Source: CAZQYC01 sp043746555 (GTDB taxonomy: Bacteria > Pseudomonadota > Gammaproteobacteria > Steroidobacterales > Steroidobacteraceae). Taken from it: DNA of 7,474 nt. Where the stretch lies: contig JAYTQU010000164.1 in assembly GCA_043746555.1 (NCBI GenBank), positions 1-7,474 of the forward strand, given 5' to 3'. Positions 1 through 5,985 of the stretch are shown one piece after another; position 1 is the first letter of the stretch, and every line of letters starts with the position of its first letter. The translations under genes were made by a program, and so were the position numbers. The notes beneath the pieces are model-generated. The model worked only from the letters and a program-made list of their open reading frames with translations. It ran no database searches and was not told the origin of the DNA.

Positions 1-407
1 TGTCGGCATTTAGGCGCGCAAAGTGGTTGGCGGATCGAAACACGCCGGTGCTGGAACAAGCAGTACTCGCCGATTTTTTGGGCGAAGGTCATTTGGAGCG
101 ACATATCCGTCGCATGCGACGCATTTACGCAAGCCGACGCGAAGCATTGATCGAATCGTTGTTCCGATACTTTGGCGCGAGCGCGACGGTCTATGGTGAC
201 GCCGCAGGCATGCATGCAATGGTGCGCATCGACGATCGAAGTGTAGGCGGTCTAGTAATCGAGGAGCGCGCGATAAAAAACAAAGTGCATCTTCGCAGTG
301 CGCGCGACTACTATTTAAGCGGCGCACCGCCCAACGAATTCGTTTTTGGATTTGCCACGCTGGGCGAACGGTCGATACGAGAAGGGATCAGACGACTTGC
401 TCCCTGA
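1..407 (+). CDS. MocR/PdxR-like GntR-family regulator, aminotransferase-fold C-terminal end (5' truncated)
   Basis: This is the last 134 or so residues of a protein that begins outside the window. The frame is open from base 3 to the TGA at 405-407. Upstream of the TTG at 27 it still reads in a family-like way (AKWLADR), so that TTG is not the start. The segment LEQAVLADFLGEGHLERHIR followed by RRMRRIYASRREAL is typical of the C-terminal subdomain of MocR-type regulators, which join a GntR winged helix to a fold-type-I PLP aminotransferase-like domain. The end (GFATLGERSIREGIRRLA) also fits that family. The PLP lysine and the DNA-binding domain lie outside the window. MocR proteins usually act as PLP- or amine-responsive transcription factors. 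A free-standing class I/II aminotransferase is the alternative but is less likely, given the helix pattern. The target is unknown. Confidence 0.8.
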   Translation, partial: SAFRRAKWLADRNTPVLEQAVLADFLGEGHLERHIRRMRRIYASRREALIESLFRYFGASATVYGDAAGMHAMVRIDDRSVGGLVIEERAIKNKVHLRSARDYYLSGAPPNEFVFGFATLGERSIREGIRRLAP

Positions 408-427
408 GAGTCGAATAATGAAGACTC

Positions 428-454
428 GAGCCACAGTTGCTTGAACGGTGGCTC
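428..454. terminator. Possible bidirectional terminator hairpin between convergent genes
   Basis: GAGCCAC (428-434) and GTGGCTC (448-454) are perfect 7-bp inverted arms around a 13-nt loop. They sit in the 56-nt gap between two convergent stop codons (407 and 464). There is no clear T-run on either strand, so terminator activity is inferred from position and symmetry. An alternative pairing, CTTGA (440-444) with TCAAG (453-457), overlaps it. Confidence 0.3.
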
Positions 455-463
455 AAGTTGTAG

Positions 464-787
464 TCATCGGTCGAAATCGTTGTCGATCGCTGCGCGATCC
501 AATGCGAAATGGTTGCTTGAATGCGCGACTTCAGCGTGAGTAGCGCGGCCATCCGGTCCGATTCGCAATCGCACTTGCACGATTCCGGTTTGGGTTTGTC
601 GTTGCGCTTGGGCGGGAAAGTCCGTGCGTTGCTGCAAGAGCTTTGGCTGACAGGCTTGCACATCGTCAGCGTGAGCAACTGAAGTGAAACCGGCAACTAA
701 GCCCGAGAGCGTCAAAGTAGCGATGGCGGTCGCGTTGCTGAGCGCTTGGCGTTGATCGAACCAGGCGATGCGAGTGAGAGTTTGCAT
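464..787 (-). CDS. Small exported protein with shortened TonB C-terminal domain
   Basis: The product is 107 aa. The ATG at 787 has GGAG 5 nt upstream. Residues 1-40 look like a Sec signal peptide: basic start, hydrophobic stretch around residues 20-36, likely cleavage after AHA at 40. Residues 57-107 match the first half of a TonB C-terminal domain: a DFPAQA start, then GIVQVRLRIGPDG, EVAHSSNHFALDRAA and a stop. The SS...LD.AA signature is clear. The usual following Trp/Phe-Pro segment and last beta-strand are missing. Other frames past the stop do not restore them, so this is an early stop or a naturally short form rather than a simple frameshift. There is no N-terminal ExbB/ExbD-binding transmembrane anchor or proline-rich linker, so it is not a working energy transducer by itself. 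One Cys (46) remains in the mature part. A short TonB-box- or peptidoglycan-interacting periplasmic protein is possible. Function is unknown. Confidence 0.7.
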   Translation of the reverse strand: MQTLTRIAWFDQRQALSNATAIATLTLSGLVAGFTSVAHADDVQACQPKLLQQRTDFPAQAQRQTQTGIVQVRLRIGPDGRATHAEVAHSSNHFALDRAAIDNDFDR

Positions 788-815
788 GACGACTCCAAAG
801 AAAGTAGTGGTGAAC

Positions 816-895
816 GAATCGAGCTAAATGAACTAGGTCAAATAGATCAGGCCAAATGAATCGAGCCAAATGAATCGAGCCAAATAAATCGAGCC
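816..895. repeat. 14-bp tandem repeat, about 5.7 copies
   Basis: The unit GAATCGAGCCAAAT starts at 816, 830, 844, 858, 872 and 886. Copies at 858 and 872 are identical to the consensus, 816 and 886 differ at one position within the stretch they cover, and 830 and 844 are more diverged. A further AATCGAGCCAA lies out of register at 904-914. The unit is not a multiple of three, and the region lies between divergent genes, so it is non-coding. It fills the upstream region of the TonB-like gene and ends just before the -35 of the tetR promoter. It may be replication slippage, or repeated binding sites. Confidence 0.85.
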
Positions 896-917
896 CTGGC
901 TCTAATCGAGCCAAGCC

Positions 918-946
918 TTGAGACGCCGCCCTCGGCGCTCTATACT
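918..946 (+). promoter_or_regulatory. Sigma70-type promoter of the tetR-maiA unit
   Basis: The -35 TTGAGA (918-923) and -10 TATACT (941-946) each match consensus at 5 of 6 positions, with an optimal 17-bp spacer. Transcription would begin near 952-954, inside the first operator palindrome, leaving a leader of about 130 nt before the tetR ATG. Confidence 0.6.
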
Positions 947-951
947 CAACG

Positions 952-988
952 ATACAGATCTGTATGGTGAGACTATACAGACCTGTCT
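952..988. promoter_or_regulatory. Two palindromic operators, probable TetR autoregulation sites
   Basis: ATACAGATCTGTAT (952-965) is a perfect 14-bp palindrome. A near copy, ATACAGACCTGTCT, follows at 975-988 with 12 of 14 positions identical. Their start-to-start spacing is 23 bp, about two helical turns. They cover the predicted transcription start and early leader, where a bound TetR dimer pair would block initiation. Palindromes of this size just upstream of a tetR gene are the usual autorepressor site. The assignment to this TetR is inferred. Confidence 0.65.
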
Positions 989-1083
989 ATCTAGCCGTCA
1001 ATAGCGGCGACGTCGATTGTTTGTTTCCGAGAACCGGCTGGAGAATTTGCTCTGGCCCCCAGATTTCATACGAGATTTCATCT

Positions 1084-1710
1084 ATGACTTCCAAAAACGC
1101 GACCGCCAAAAAGCCCGCAAAGCGGTCGCTGCCGGTCGCTATCGAGGGCGTGCGCGAACGAATTTTGACGACGGCTCACGATTTAATTTATCGCGAAGGC
1201 GCGCGGGCCGTGGGCGTCGACCGGATCGTTGCCGAGTCAGGCGTCGCCAAGATGAGTCTGTATCGTTGGTTTCCTTCTAAGGACGATCTGATCGTCGCCG
1301 TGCTGCAAGCGGAAGAGCAGGCCGTGTGGGAAATCTGGAATCAAAATATGGATCGCTACAAAGGAACGCCGTTGAAACAGTTGCGCGCTCAATTCGAAAG
1401 TTTGGCGCAAGTTATTGCACACCCGGATAGTCGCGGTTGCGCGTTTCTAAATGTCGCGGTGGAACTGGCCGACGAAAGTCATCCCGCGCGCGAAGTGGTG
1501 CGCAAACACAAGACGGAACTCACCGCGCGATTCGCCGAATTGGCCGCCGCCGCCGGTGCTAAGCAACCCAGATTATTAGCGGAACAATTGATGTTGGTTG
1601 CCGATGGCGCCAACGCATCGAGTCAGGCGCTCGGTAAGACCGGTCCCAGCACGCAATTGTTATCCGTGGTTGACGCACTCATTGCGGCACAAATTCCGCG
1701 TAAACGTTGA
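1084..1710 (+). CDS. TetR/AcrR-family transcriptional regulator
   Basis: The product is 208 aa, a normal length for the family. Residues 20-75 form the N-terminal DNA-binding domain: VRERILTTAHDLIYREGARA, then VDRIVAESGVAKMSLYRWF, the helix-turn-helix with the typical SLYRWFPSKDDLI end. The rest is the helical ligand-binding and dimer domain. It includes GCAFLNVAVELADESHPAREV, a pattern seen in AcrR-like regulators that respond to small organic ligands. I chose ATG 1084. The longer frame from ATG 964 would start inside the operator and add 40 residues with no family resemblance. The Shine-Dalgarno at 1084 is weak, which leaves some doubt about the start. The gene lies 12 nt before the maleylacetoacetate isomerase gene on the same strand, so they are probably co-transcribed and repressed from the two operators at 952-988. 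The inducer is unknown. A substrate or stress electrophile handled by the isomerase/GST is a reasonable guess. Confidence 0.9.
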   Translation: MTSKNATAKKPAKRSLPVAIEGVRERILTTAHDLIYREGARAVGVDRIVAESGVAKMSLYRWFPSKDDLIVAVLQAEEQAVWEIWNQNMDRYKGTPLKQLRAQFESLAQVIAHPDSRGCAFLNVAVELADESHPAREVVRKHKTELTARFAELAAAAGAKQPRLLAEQLMLVADGANASSQALGKTGPSTQLLSVVDALIAAQIPRKR

Positions 1711-1722
1711 TCGAGAACAGCT

Positions 1723-2367
1723 ATGAAACTTTTTTCTTACTTTCGCAGTTCGGCCGCTTATCGAGTGCGCATTGCGCTCAATGTAAAAGGACTGTCGTAC
1801 GACTATGCGGCGAAGCACCTCATCAAAAACGGCGGCGAACACAAGCAAGACGATTATCTGGCGCTTAATCCGCAGGGCTTCGTGCCGGCGCTCGAACACG
1901 ACGGCGCGGTGCTGACGCAGTCCATCGCGATCATCGAATACTTGGATGAAGTCTTTCCAACGCCGAGTCTGCTGCCTAGATCGCCACGAGATCGAGCCAT
2001 AGTGCGGGCGATGGCGTTACTCGTCGCCTGCGATATTCATCCGCTGAACAATTTACGCGTCCTGAATTATTTGAAGTCGCCGCTCGCGCAGGACAGCGAG
2101 GCGATTGTCGAGTGGTACAAGCATTGGATCGCGGAAGGATTCGCCGCGTTCGAGCAACTGATCGCTAAACATTCGAGTGACAATCGCTATTGCTTCGGCG
2201 ACACCGTAACGATGGCTGATACGCTACTTGTACCGCAAGTCGCCAATTCACGCCGCTATCGTATGGATTTGTCTGCCTATCCGACCTTGCAGAGAGTTAG
2301 CGCGCATTTGGAATCGTTGCCGGCCTTTCAAGCTGCCCGTCCCGAGGTGCAACCGGACGCCGAGTGA
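1723..2367 (+). CDS. maiA: Maleylacetoacetate isomerase-like zeta-class glutathione S-transferase
   Basis: The product is 214 aa, full length for MaiA. The N-terminal thioredoxin-like GSH-binding domain carries the zeta-class signature SSAAYRVRIALN (residues 9-20), with the serine pair needed for GSH activation. GFVPAL with the cis-proline (P55) and QSIAIIEYL (66-74) bind the tripeptide. The helical domain has the family blocks CDIHPLNNLRVLNYL (103-117), WYKHWIAEGFAAFE and CFGDTVTMADTLLVPQVANSRR. Known family members isomerise 4-maleylacetoacetate to fumarylacetoacetate in tyrosine/homogentisate breakdown, or maleylpyruvate in gentisate breakdown. All are GSH-dependent and cytosolic. The position that is Cys in human MAAI is Ala here, as I recall for many proteobacterial members. 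No hmgA, fahA or gentisate dioxygenase lies in the window. The upstream TetR partner could point to a detoxification role instead. GAGAA 5 nt before the ATG is an adequate ribosome site. Confidence 0.9.
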   Translation: MKLFSYFRSSAAYRVRIALNVKGLSYDYAAKHLIKNGGEHKQDDYLALNPQGFVPALEHDGAVLTQSIAIIEYLDEVFPTPSLLPRSPRDRAIVRAMALLVACDIHPLNNLRVLNYLKSPLAQDSEAIVEWYKHWIAEGFAAFEQLIAKHSSDNRYCFGDTVTMADTLLVPQVANSRRYRMDLSAYPTLQRVSAHLESLPAFQAARPEVQPDAE

Positions 2368-2401
2368 TCATCGGCCGCACGATAACAAAGCGGCGCGCGA
2401 G

Positions 2402-2419
2402 CCGGCGCGGCTGCGCCGG
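2402..2419 (+). terminator. GC-rich hairpin after the maiA-like gene
   Basis: CCGGCGC (2402-2408) and GCGCCGG (2413-2419) form a perfect 7-bp stem with a 4-nt loop. A G-T and an A-T pair can extend it outwards. It lies 35 nt after the maiA stop. The run after it is TTGGGT rather than poly-T, so this is a weak intrinsic terminator or pause site at best. Confidence 0.4.
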
Positions 2420-2440
2420 TTGGGTCGGCGCATACATTTA

Positions 2441-2455
2441 GATTGACGTTCAATC
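2441..2455. promoter_or_regulatory. Palindrome in the marR leader, candidate MarR operator
   Basis: GATTGA (2441-2446) and TCAATC (2450-2455) are perfect 6-bp inverted arms around CGT. The left arm overlaps TTGACG (2443-2448), a plausible -35 element, although no good -10 follows. MarR-family proteins often bind short palindromes of this type in their own promoter. The site lies 88 bp before the marR ATG. Assignment is by position and form only. Confidence 0.4.
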
Positions 2456-2543
2456 CGTCGGTCGAGTACCGTTTGTGCGCATTCTGCAACCGCGCGGTCA
2501 CGCGTCAACACTTAGAAGAGGCCATTGAGAGAATCTACAAACT

Positions 2544-3059
2544 ATGAATCGCGCGACCAAATCCGCCAATAAGTCCGGAAAAAAGAAGCGGTCGACATCG
2601 ACCGACTCGGTAAATACGATGAGTTCGACCGGCGCACCGATCGTTTTGGACGTGTTGCCGGAACTGCTTGGCTACAACGTACGTCGTGCACAGATTGTGC
2701 TCTGGCGAGATTTCGGCGCCAGCGTTGCGGATGGCGCGGTTCGTCCCGGGTTGTTCAGTATTTTGTTGTTGATCGGCTCAAATCCGGGCATTGCGCAAAT
2801 CGATCTTGCAACGCAGTTGAGTGTGGATAAAGCGAGCATCGTTGCATTAATCGATCGCTTGGAACTGGCTGGGTGGGTGCAACGCAAGCGCTCAACCGAA
2901 GACCGTCGTCGGCAGGAAATCTGTGCGACCCCCGCCGGCATTAAGAAACTGGCGCAGTTGAAGCGCGAAGTTCAAGAACACGACGATAAATACTGCAAGC
3001 TGTATACCGCCGAAGAACTGCAGCTGTTCCTGTCGTTCTTGCAGCGCCTTTACCAATAA
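2544..3059 (+). CDS. MarR-family transcriptional regulator
   Basis: The product is 171 aa. Residues 1-30 are a lysine- and serine-rich, probably disordered tail. The ATG codon at residue 26 (base 2619) is a possible alternative start that would give a more typical length. Residues 35-65 form the N-terminal dimer helix (LPELLGYNVRRAQIVLWRDF). The winged helix covers residues 67-130: LFSILLLIGSNPGIAQIDLA, then a recognition helix (SVDKASIVALIDRLELAGWV) and a wing with the family-typical basic RSTEDRRRQEICATPAG. The C-terminal helices (135-171) complete the dimer interface. MarR proteins respond to phenolic compounds, oxidants or acyl-CoA thioesters. The next gene on the same strand encodes a CoA-thioester enzyme, so a CoA-ester-responsive repressor is a reasonable hypothesis. 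The 289-nt gap to that gene means it probably has its own promoter. GAGAG about 13 nt upstream of the ATG is a distant ribosome site. Confidence 0.9.
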   Translation: MNRATKSANKSGKKKRSTSTDSVNTMSSTGAPIVLDVLPELLGYNVRRAQIVLWRDFGASVADGAVRPGLFSILLLIGSNPGIAQIDLATQLSVDKASIVALIDRLELAGWVQRKRSTEDRRRQEICATPAGIKKLAQLKREVQEHDDKYCKLYTAEELQLFLSFLQRLYQ

Positions 3060-3239
3060 AGTCTCAATAGTGACCACTGTCGGCTGAGGCAATAAATAGC
3101 CGGTCAATCAACAAGCCCGGCTTAAATTGGCCTCTTTATCGATAGCGCTGAGCTCCGACGACTGCCCATTCCGGCCAATCGTTGTTCCACTGACTTCTCG
3201 AACAAATCTTTGCCGACTGCGCTGTCGCGAGTCGCCGCG

Positions 3240-3283
3240 ATCATTTATGATAATAGATCGTAATATCAATGATTGAATAATAT
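3240..3283 (+). promoter_or_regulatory. AT-rich promoter/operator region of the beta-oxidation gene
   Basis: An AT-rich island stands out from its GC-rich surroundings. It contains ATCATTTATGAT (3240-3251, 5-bp arms with a 2-nt centre) and TCAATGATTGA (3266-3276, 5-bp arms with a 1-nt centre), then TAATAT (3278-3283) as a possible -10. No good -35 pairs with it. The GATTGA half-site is shared with the palindrome before marR at 2441-2455, in the opposite arrangement. A regulated promoter is likely. The exact elements are uncertain. Confidence 0.35.
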
Positions 3284-3336
3284 GACCGTTTCCTTTACTT
3301 TCTGATTGGCGGTTGGGTGTTTTTTCAGAATTTGGC

Positions 3337-3341
3337 GGGAG
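3337..3341 (+). promoter_or_regulatory. Ribosome binding site fixing the GTG start at 3349
   Basis: GGGAG lies 7 nt before GTG 3349. This is an optimal distance and supports that codon rather than the in-frame TTG at 3313, which has no such site and would add 12 residues unlike the family. Confidence 0.7.
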
Positions 3342-3348
3342 ACCGACG

Positions 3349-5448
3349 GTGAATAAAGTGGTTCAAGTGGAACGTCGGGACCGCGTGGCGATGGTGACAG
3401 TGGATAACCCGCCGGTGAACGCGATGTCGGCGGCGATGCGCCAAGGGTTGCTCGATGCGTTTACTAAGCTCAAAGAAGAAGCGTCGCTCGATACTGTAGT
3501 GCTGAAGGCGAACGGTCGAACGTTTGTTGCCGGAGCCGATCTCAAGGAATTCGACACCGGCGTAGAACCGCCTGCTTACTACGATGTATTCGCGCTTATC
3601 GAAAATTTTTCAAAGCCGGTCGTGGTTGCATTGCACGGAACCGCGCTTGGCGCCGGCGTTGAGGTGGCATTGGCGTGTCACTATCGTTGCGCGTCGGCCG
3701 ACGCAAAACTGGGATTGCCGGAGCTGACGCTCGGTATTATTCCCGGCGCGGGCGGAACGCAGCGCCTACCCCGTTTGATCGGCGCAAAAGCGGCGGCGGA
3801 ATTTATTCTCGGCGCAGCGCCTGTAGGAGCTCAACAAGCGCTCAAATTGGGATTGATCGATCGCGTGATCGATGGCGATCTCGTAAGCGGAGCAATCAAG
3901 TATGCGGAAGAGCTCATCGCGAGTAACGCTCCGACTCGCCCAACGTCCGCGCGCAAAGTCGACACCAGCGGTTTCGACAACGCATTTATCAAAGGCGCAC
4001 TCGCTAACGCCGCTAAAAGAATGCGCGGACAGCGCGCACCGGAAGTGGCTATCGAAGCAATTCGCACTGCCACGCAAACATCGCTCGCAGAGGGACTGAA
4101 GCGCGAGAAAGAACTTGGCGATGTGGCGCTCGCTTCCACGGAGTCGAAGGCGCTTAGGCATTTATTCTTTGCCGAACGCGAGGTGGCGCGCGTGCCGGGT
4201 TTAGCCGATACCGTCAAACCAAAAGCAATCGAGCACATTGGCGTCATCGGTGCGGGCACGATGGGCCGCGGTATCGCGATCGCTTGCGCCGACGCTGGAG
4301 TTTCAGTGACCTTGATCGACACGGCGAGCGACGCGCTGCAGCGTGGTCTCGACGCCATTCGTACGACCTACGAAAGCTCGCTGCAAAAAGGGCGAATTTC
4401 CGCCGAGCAAATGGCGGCTCGATTGAAACTTATTCAAGGACAAACGCAACTGGAAAAACTAGCCGAAGCCGATTTGGTGATCGAAGCGGTATTCGAAAAC
4501 ATGGACTTGAAGAAAAGGATCTTCACCGCTCTCGATAAGATTTGCCGGCCCGACGCTATTCTGGCTAGCAATACTTCAACACTCGATCTCAACGTTATCG
4601 CCACGGTCACTACTCGTCCACAGCAAGTCGTGGGCTTGCATTTTTTCAGTCCCGCAAACGTGATGCGATTGCTCGAAATTGTGCGTGCCGAGCAAACCTC
4701 GCGGCAAACGATTGCAACCGCGCTTGCCATCGCGAAGCGACTTCGCAAAGTCGGTGTCGTTGTCGGCGTGTGTTATGGCTTTGTCGGCAATCGCATGATG
4801 CTCGAAGGCTATTTCCGCGAGGCCGACCAACTATTGCTCGAAGGCGCAACGGTCGAGCAAATCGATCGTGTTGTCGAAAGCTTCGGTTTCGCGATGGGGC
4901 CTTGGAAGGTAAACGACATGGCGGGCAACGATGTGTCCACGAAATCTCGCGAAACACCGGGTGTGCGCGAGGGTAAGCCGTTGCCATATCACAGCGTTGT
5001 CGACGCACTGGTGCAAGCCGGACGATTGGGCCAGAAATCCGGTAAAGGATTTTATCGTTACAAAGACGGCCGCATGCCGCTACACGATCCGGAAACCGAC
5101 GCGATTATCGAGCAGGTTGCCAAAACGCTCAACGTAAAGCGCCGCACGATGAATGACGATGAAGTGCAGACGCGCTGCATCTATCCGCTCATCAATGAGG
5201 GCGCGAAAATTTTGGAAGACGGCATTGCCTATCGCTCCGGCGACATCGATGTGATCTGGACGACGGGGTACGGATTTCCGCGTTTCCGCGGCGGACCCAT
5301 GTTCTATGCCGATACTATCGGCGTAAAAAAGGTGTACCAAGAGATTGTTCGGCTGCACCAATTGCACGGGCACTATTGGCAGCCCGCCAAGTTGCTTGAA
5401 GAGCTCGCGAAGGTCGGCGGCACATTTGCCGACTGGATCGCCAAATAG
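3349..5448 (+). CDS. Bifunctional enoyl-CoA hydratase / 3-hydroxyacyl-CoA dehydrogenase (FadB/FadJ-like)
   Basis: The product is 699 aa, starting at GTG 3349. It carries out two consecutive steps of fatty or related acyl-CoA beta-oxidation: hydration of trans-2-enoyl-CoA, then NAD-dependent oxidation of the L-3-hydroxyacyl-CoA. The crotonase domain (about 5-190) has the oxyanion-hole segment AGADLKEF and both catalytic glutamates, E105 (GAGVEVAL) and E125 (LPELTLG), before PGAGGTQRLPRL. The dehydrogenase starts with the Rossmann GAGTMG (301-306) and contains E379/E383, SNTS (407-410) and the catalytic pair H431 (GLHFFSPANVM) and E443. Two C-terminal 3HCDH domains follow: GFVGNR (478-482) with GPWKVNDMAGND, and RCIYPLINEG with GYGFPRFRGGPMFYAD. 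The architecture and length resemble the peroxisomal L-bifunctional enzyme and bacterial FadJ more than a FadB tightly bound to FadA. There is no thiolase gene beside it. It sits downstream of a MarR regulator and is probably transcribed from its own promoter. Substrate chain type cannot be read from the sequence. Confidence 0.93.
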   Translation: MNKVVQVERRDRVAMVTVDNPPVNAMSAAMRQGLLDAFTKLKEEASLDTVVLKANGRTFVAGADLKEFDTGVEPPAYYDVFALIENFSKPVVVALHGTALGAGVEVALACHYRCASADAKLGLPELTLGIIPGAGGTQRLPRLIGAKAAAEFILGAAPVGAQQALKLGLIDRVIDGDLVSGAIKYAEELIASNAPTRPTSARKVDTSGFDNAFIKGALANAAKRMRGQRAPEVAIEAIRTATQTSLAEGLKREKELGDVALASTESKALRHLFFAEREVARVPGLADTVKPKAIEHIGVIGAGTMGRGIAIACADAGVSVTLIDTASDALQRGLDAIRTTYESSLQKGRISAEQMAARLKLIQGQTQLEKLAEADLVIEAVFENMDLKKRIFTALDKICRPDAILASNTSTLDLNVIATVTTRPQQVVGLHFFSPANVMRLLEIVRAEQTSRQTIATALAIAKRLRKVGVVVGVCYGFVGNRMMLEGYFREADQLLLEGATVEQIDRVVESFGFAMGPWKVNDMAGNDVSTKSRETPGVREGKPLPYHSVVDALVQAGRLGQKSGKGFYRYKDGRMPLHDPETDAIIEQVAKTLNVKRRTMNDDEVQTRCIYPLINEGAKILEDGIAYRSGDIDVIWTTGYGFPRFRGGPMFYADTIGVKKVYQEIVRLHQLHGHYWQPAKLLEELAKVGGTFADWIAK

Positions 5449-5454
5449 AAATAC

Positions 5455-5479
5455 CGCGCGCCACAGACATTAACGCGCG
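5455..5479 (-). terminator. Hairpin between the beta-oxidation gene and HiPIP, probable HiPIP terminator
   Basis: CGCGCG at 5455-5460 and 5474-5479 can pair around a 13-nt loop in the gap between two convergent stop codons. On the minus strand the stem is followed by a T-rich run (GTATTTCTATTT), as for a Rho-independent terminator of the HiPIP gene. The run overlaps the last codons of the opposite gene. On the plus strand only a weak tail follows. Confidence 0.4.
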
Positions 5480-5507
5480 ACTTCTTAAGTCAAGGTGTAA
5501 GCGTCGG

Positions 5508-5870
5508 TTACGGCTTCTTCACCCAGGCCTTGCACCAGCCCTTCGCGCTAACGGTTTTTCCGGGGAACAAGTTGCACGGACGGAATGCATCGCCGACCTT
5601 GCCGGTGAGCTGCAAGCAGCCGGCACAGTTCTGTCCAGGCTTGTAAGTGGGATTGCTCTTCGCGTCCACCTTGCTCGCGTCGGACACATAGCCCAATGCC
5701 TTTGCCTGCGGATCGCTCTCGGCAAGCGGCTCAGCAGCGGCCTGGGCAGCGGCCTGGGCTTGTCGAGTCGCACAAAGCGAAGCAACGGGAATGGCGACCG
5801 CGCCCAGTAACGCATTTTTCAAAATGGCACGGCGTTGCAGGTGATTCTCCGGTTTTGATTCTTGAGTCAT
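5508..5870 (-). CDS. hip: High-potential iron-sulfur protein (HiPIP), Tat-exported
   Basis: The product is 120 aa. The ATG at 5870 has GGAG 6 nt upstream. The in-frame TTG at 5882 overlaps that site and is not used. Residues 1-40 are a twin-arginine signal (LQRRAILKNALLG, then a hydrophobic stretch and AQA at 38-40), consistent with export of a folded cluster protein to the periplasm. Residues 41-55 form an alanine-rich stretch. The mature domain has the family tyrosine (Y61, GYVSDASKVDA) and four cluster cysteines, C82, C85, C99 and C113, in the C-x2-C-x13-C-x13-C pattern. NLFPGKTVSAKGWCKAW is the typical HiPIP end. It carries one [4Fe-4S] cluster and passes single electrons in the periplasm at high potential, for example from a bc1 complex to a terminal oxidase or photosynthetic reaction centre. 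No redox partner lies in the window. TACAAT at 5929-5934 (minus strand) could be its -10, but no good -35 is seen. Confidence 0.95.
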   Translation of the reverse strand: MTQESKPENHLQRRAILKNALLGAVAIPVASLCATRQAQAAAQAAAEPLAESDPQAKALGYVSDASKVDAKSNPTYKPGQNCAGCLQLTGKVGDAFRPCNLFPGKTVSAKGWCKAWVKKP

Positions 5871-5985
5871 GTCAGGCTCCAATCATTAGTGAGGGGCAGT
5901 AGTAAGTGACGGTCATGGACTGAACGCCATTGTAAGCGACTAACCTGAACGGCGGCTCACGGCTCACGTTTATATGGCGCAGCAC

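Noticed and set aside
388..696. Minus-strand open frame overlapping the TonB-like gene in another frame
   Set aside because: The TonB-like frame has a signal peptide, domain motif and Shine-Dalgarno; this one has none. It was also checked as a frameshifted continuation of the TonB domain and does not match.
816..895. CRISPR-like array
   Set aside because: The 14-bp units are directly adjacent with no spacers and no cas genes are present, so this is a simple tandem repeat.
666..914. Minus-strand open frame through the tandem repeat (LFGSIHLARFIWPDLFDLVHLARF)
   Set aside because: The apparent peptide repetition is only the 14-bp DNA repeat read through. No start site or homology pattern supports a protein.
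964..1083. Longer TetR start at ATG 964
   Set aside because: This codon lies in the operator, only about 11 nt after the predicted transcription start, and the added 40 residues do not look like a TetR N-terminus.
3126..3179. ATTGGCC/GGCCAAT inverted pair in the marR 3' region
   Set aside because: Only 7 bp with a 40-nt loop; easily due to chance and not linked to a T-run or promoter.
3313..3348. TTG start for the acyl-CoA enzyme
   Set aside because: GTG 3349 has GGGAG at 7 nt and matches the family start; the TTG has no ribosome site.
3766..4358. Two long minus-strand open frames (3766-4161 and 3831-4358) inside the acyl-CoA gene
   Set aside because: They are antisense to a clearly conserved crotonase/dehydrogenase, have serine/arginine-rich sequences unlike real proteins, and lack ribosome sites. 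They are shadow frames.
5954..5967. Tandem GGCTCAC GGCTCAC
   Set aside because: A two-copy 7-bp duplication just outside the fold-back element; it does not correspond to a target-site duplication, since no matching copy lies on the other side.
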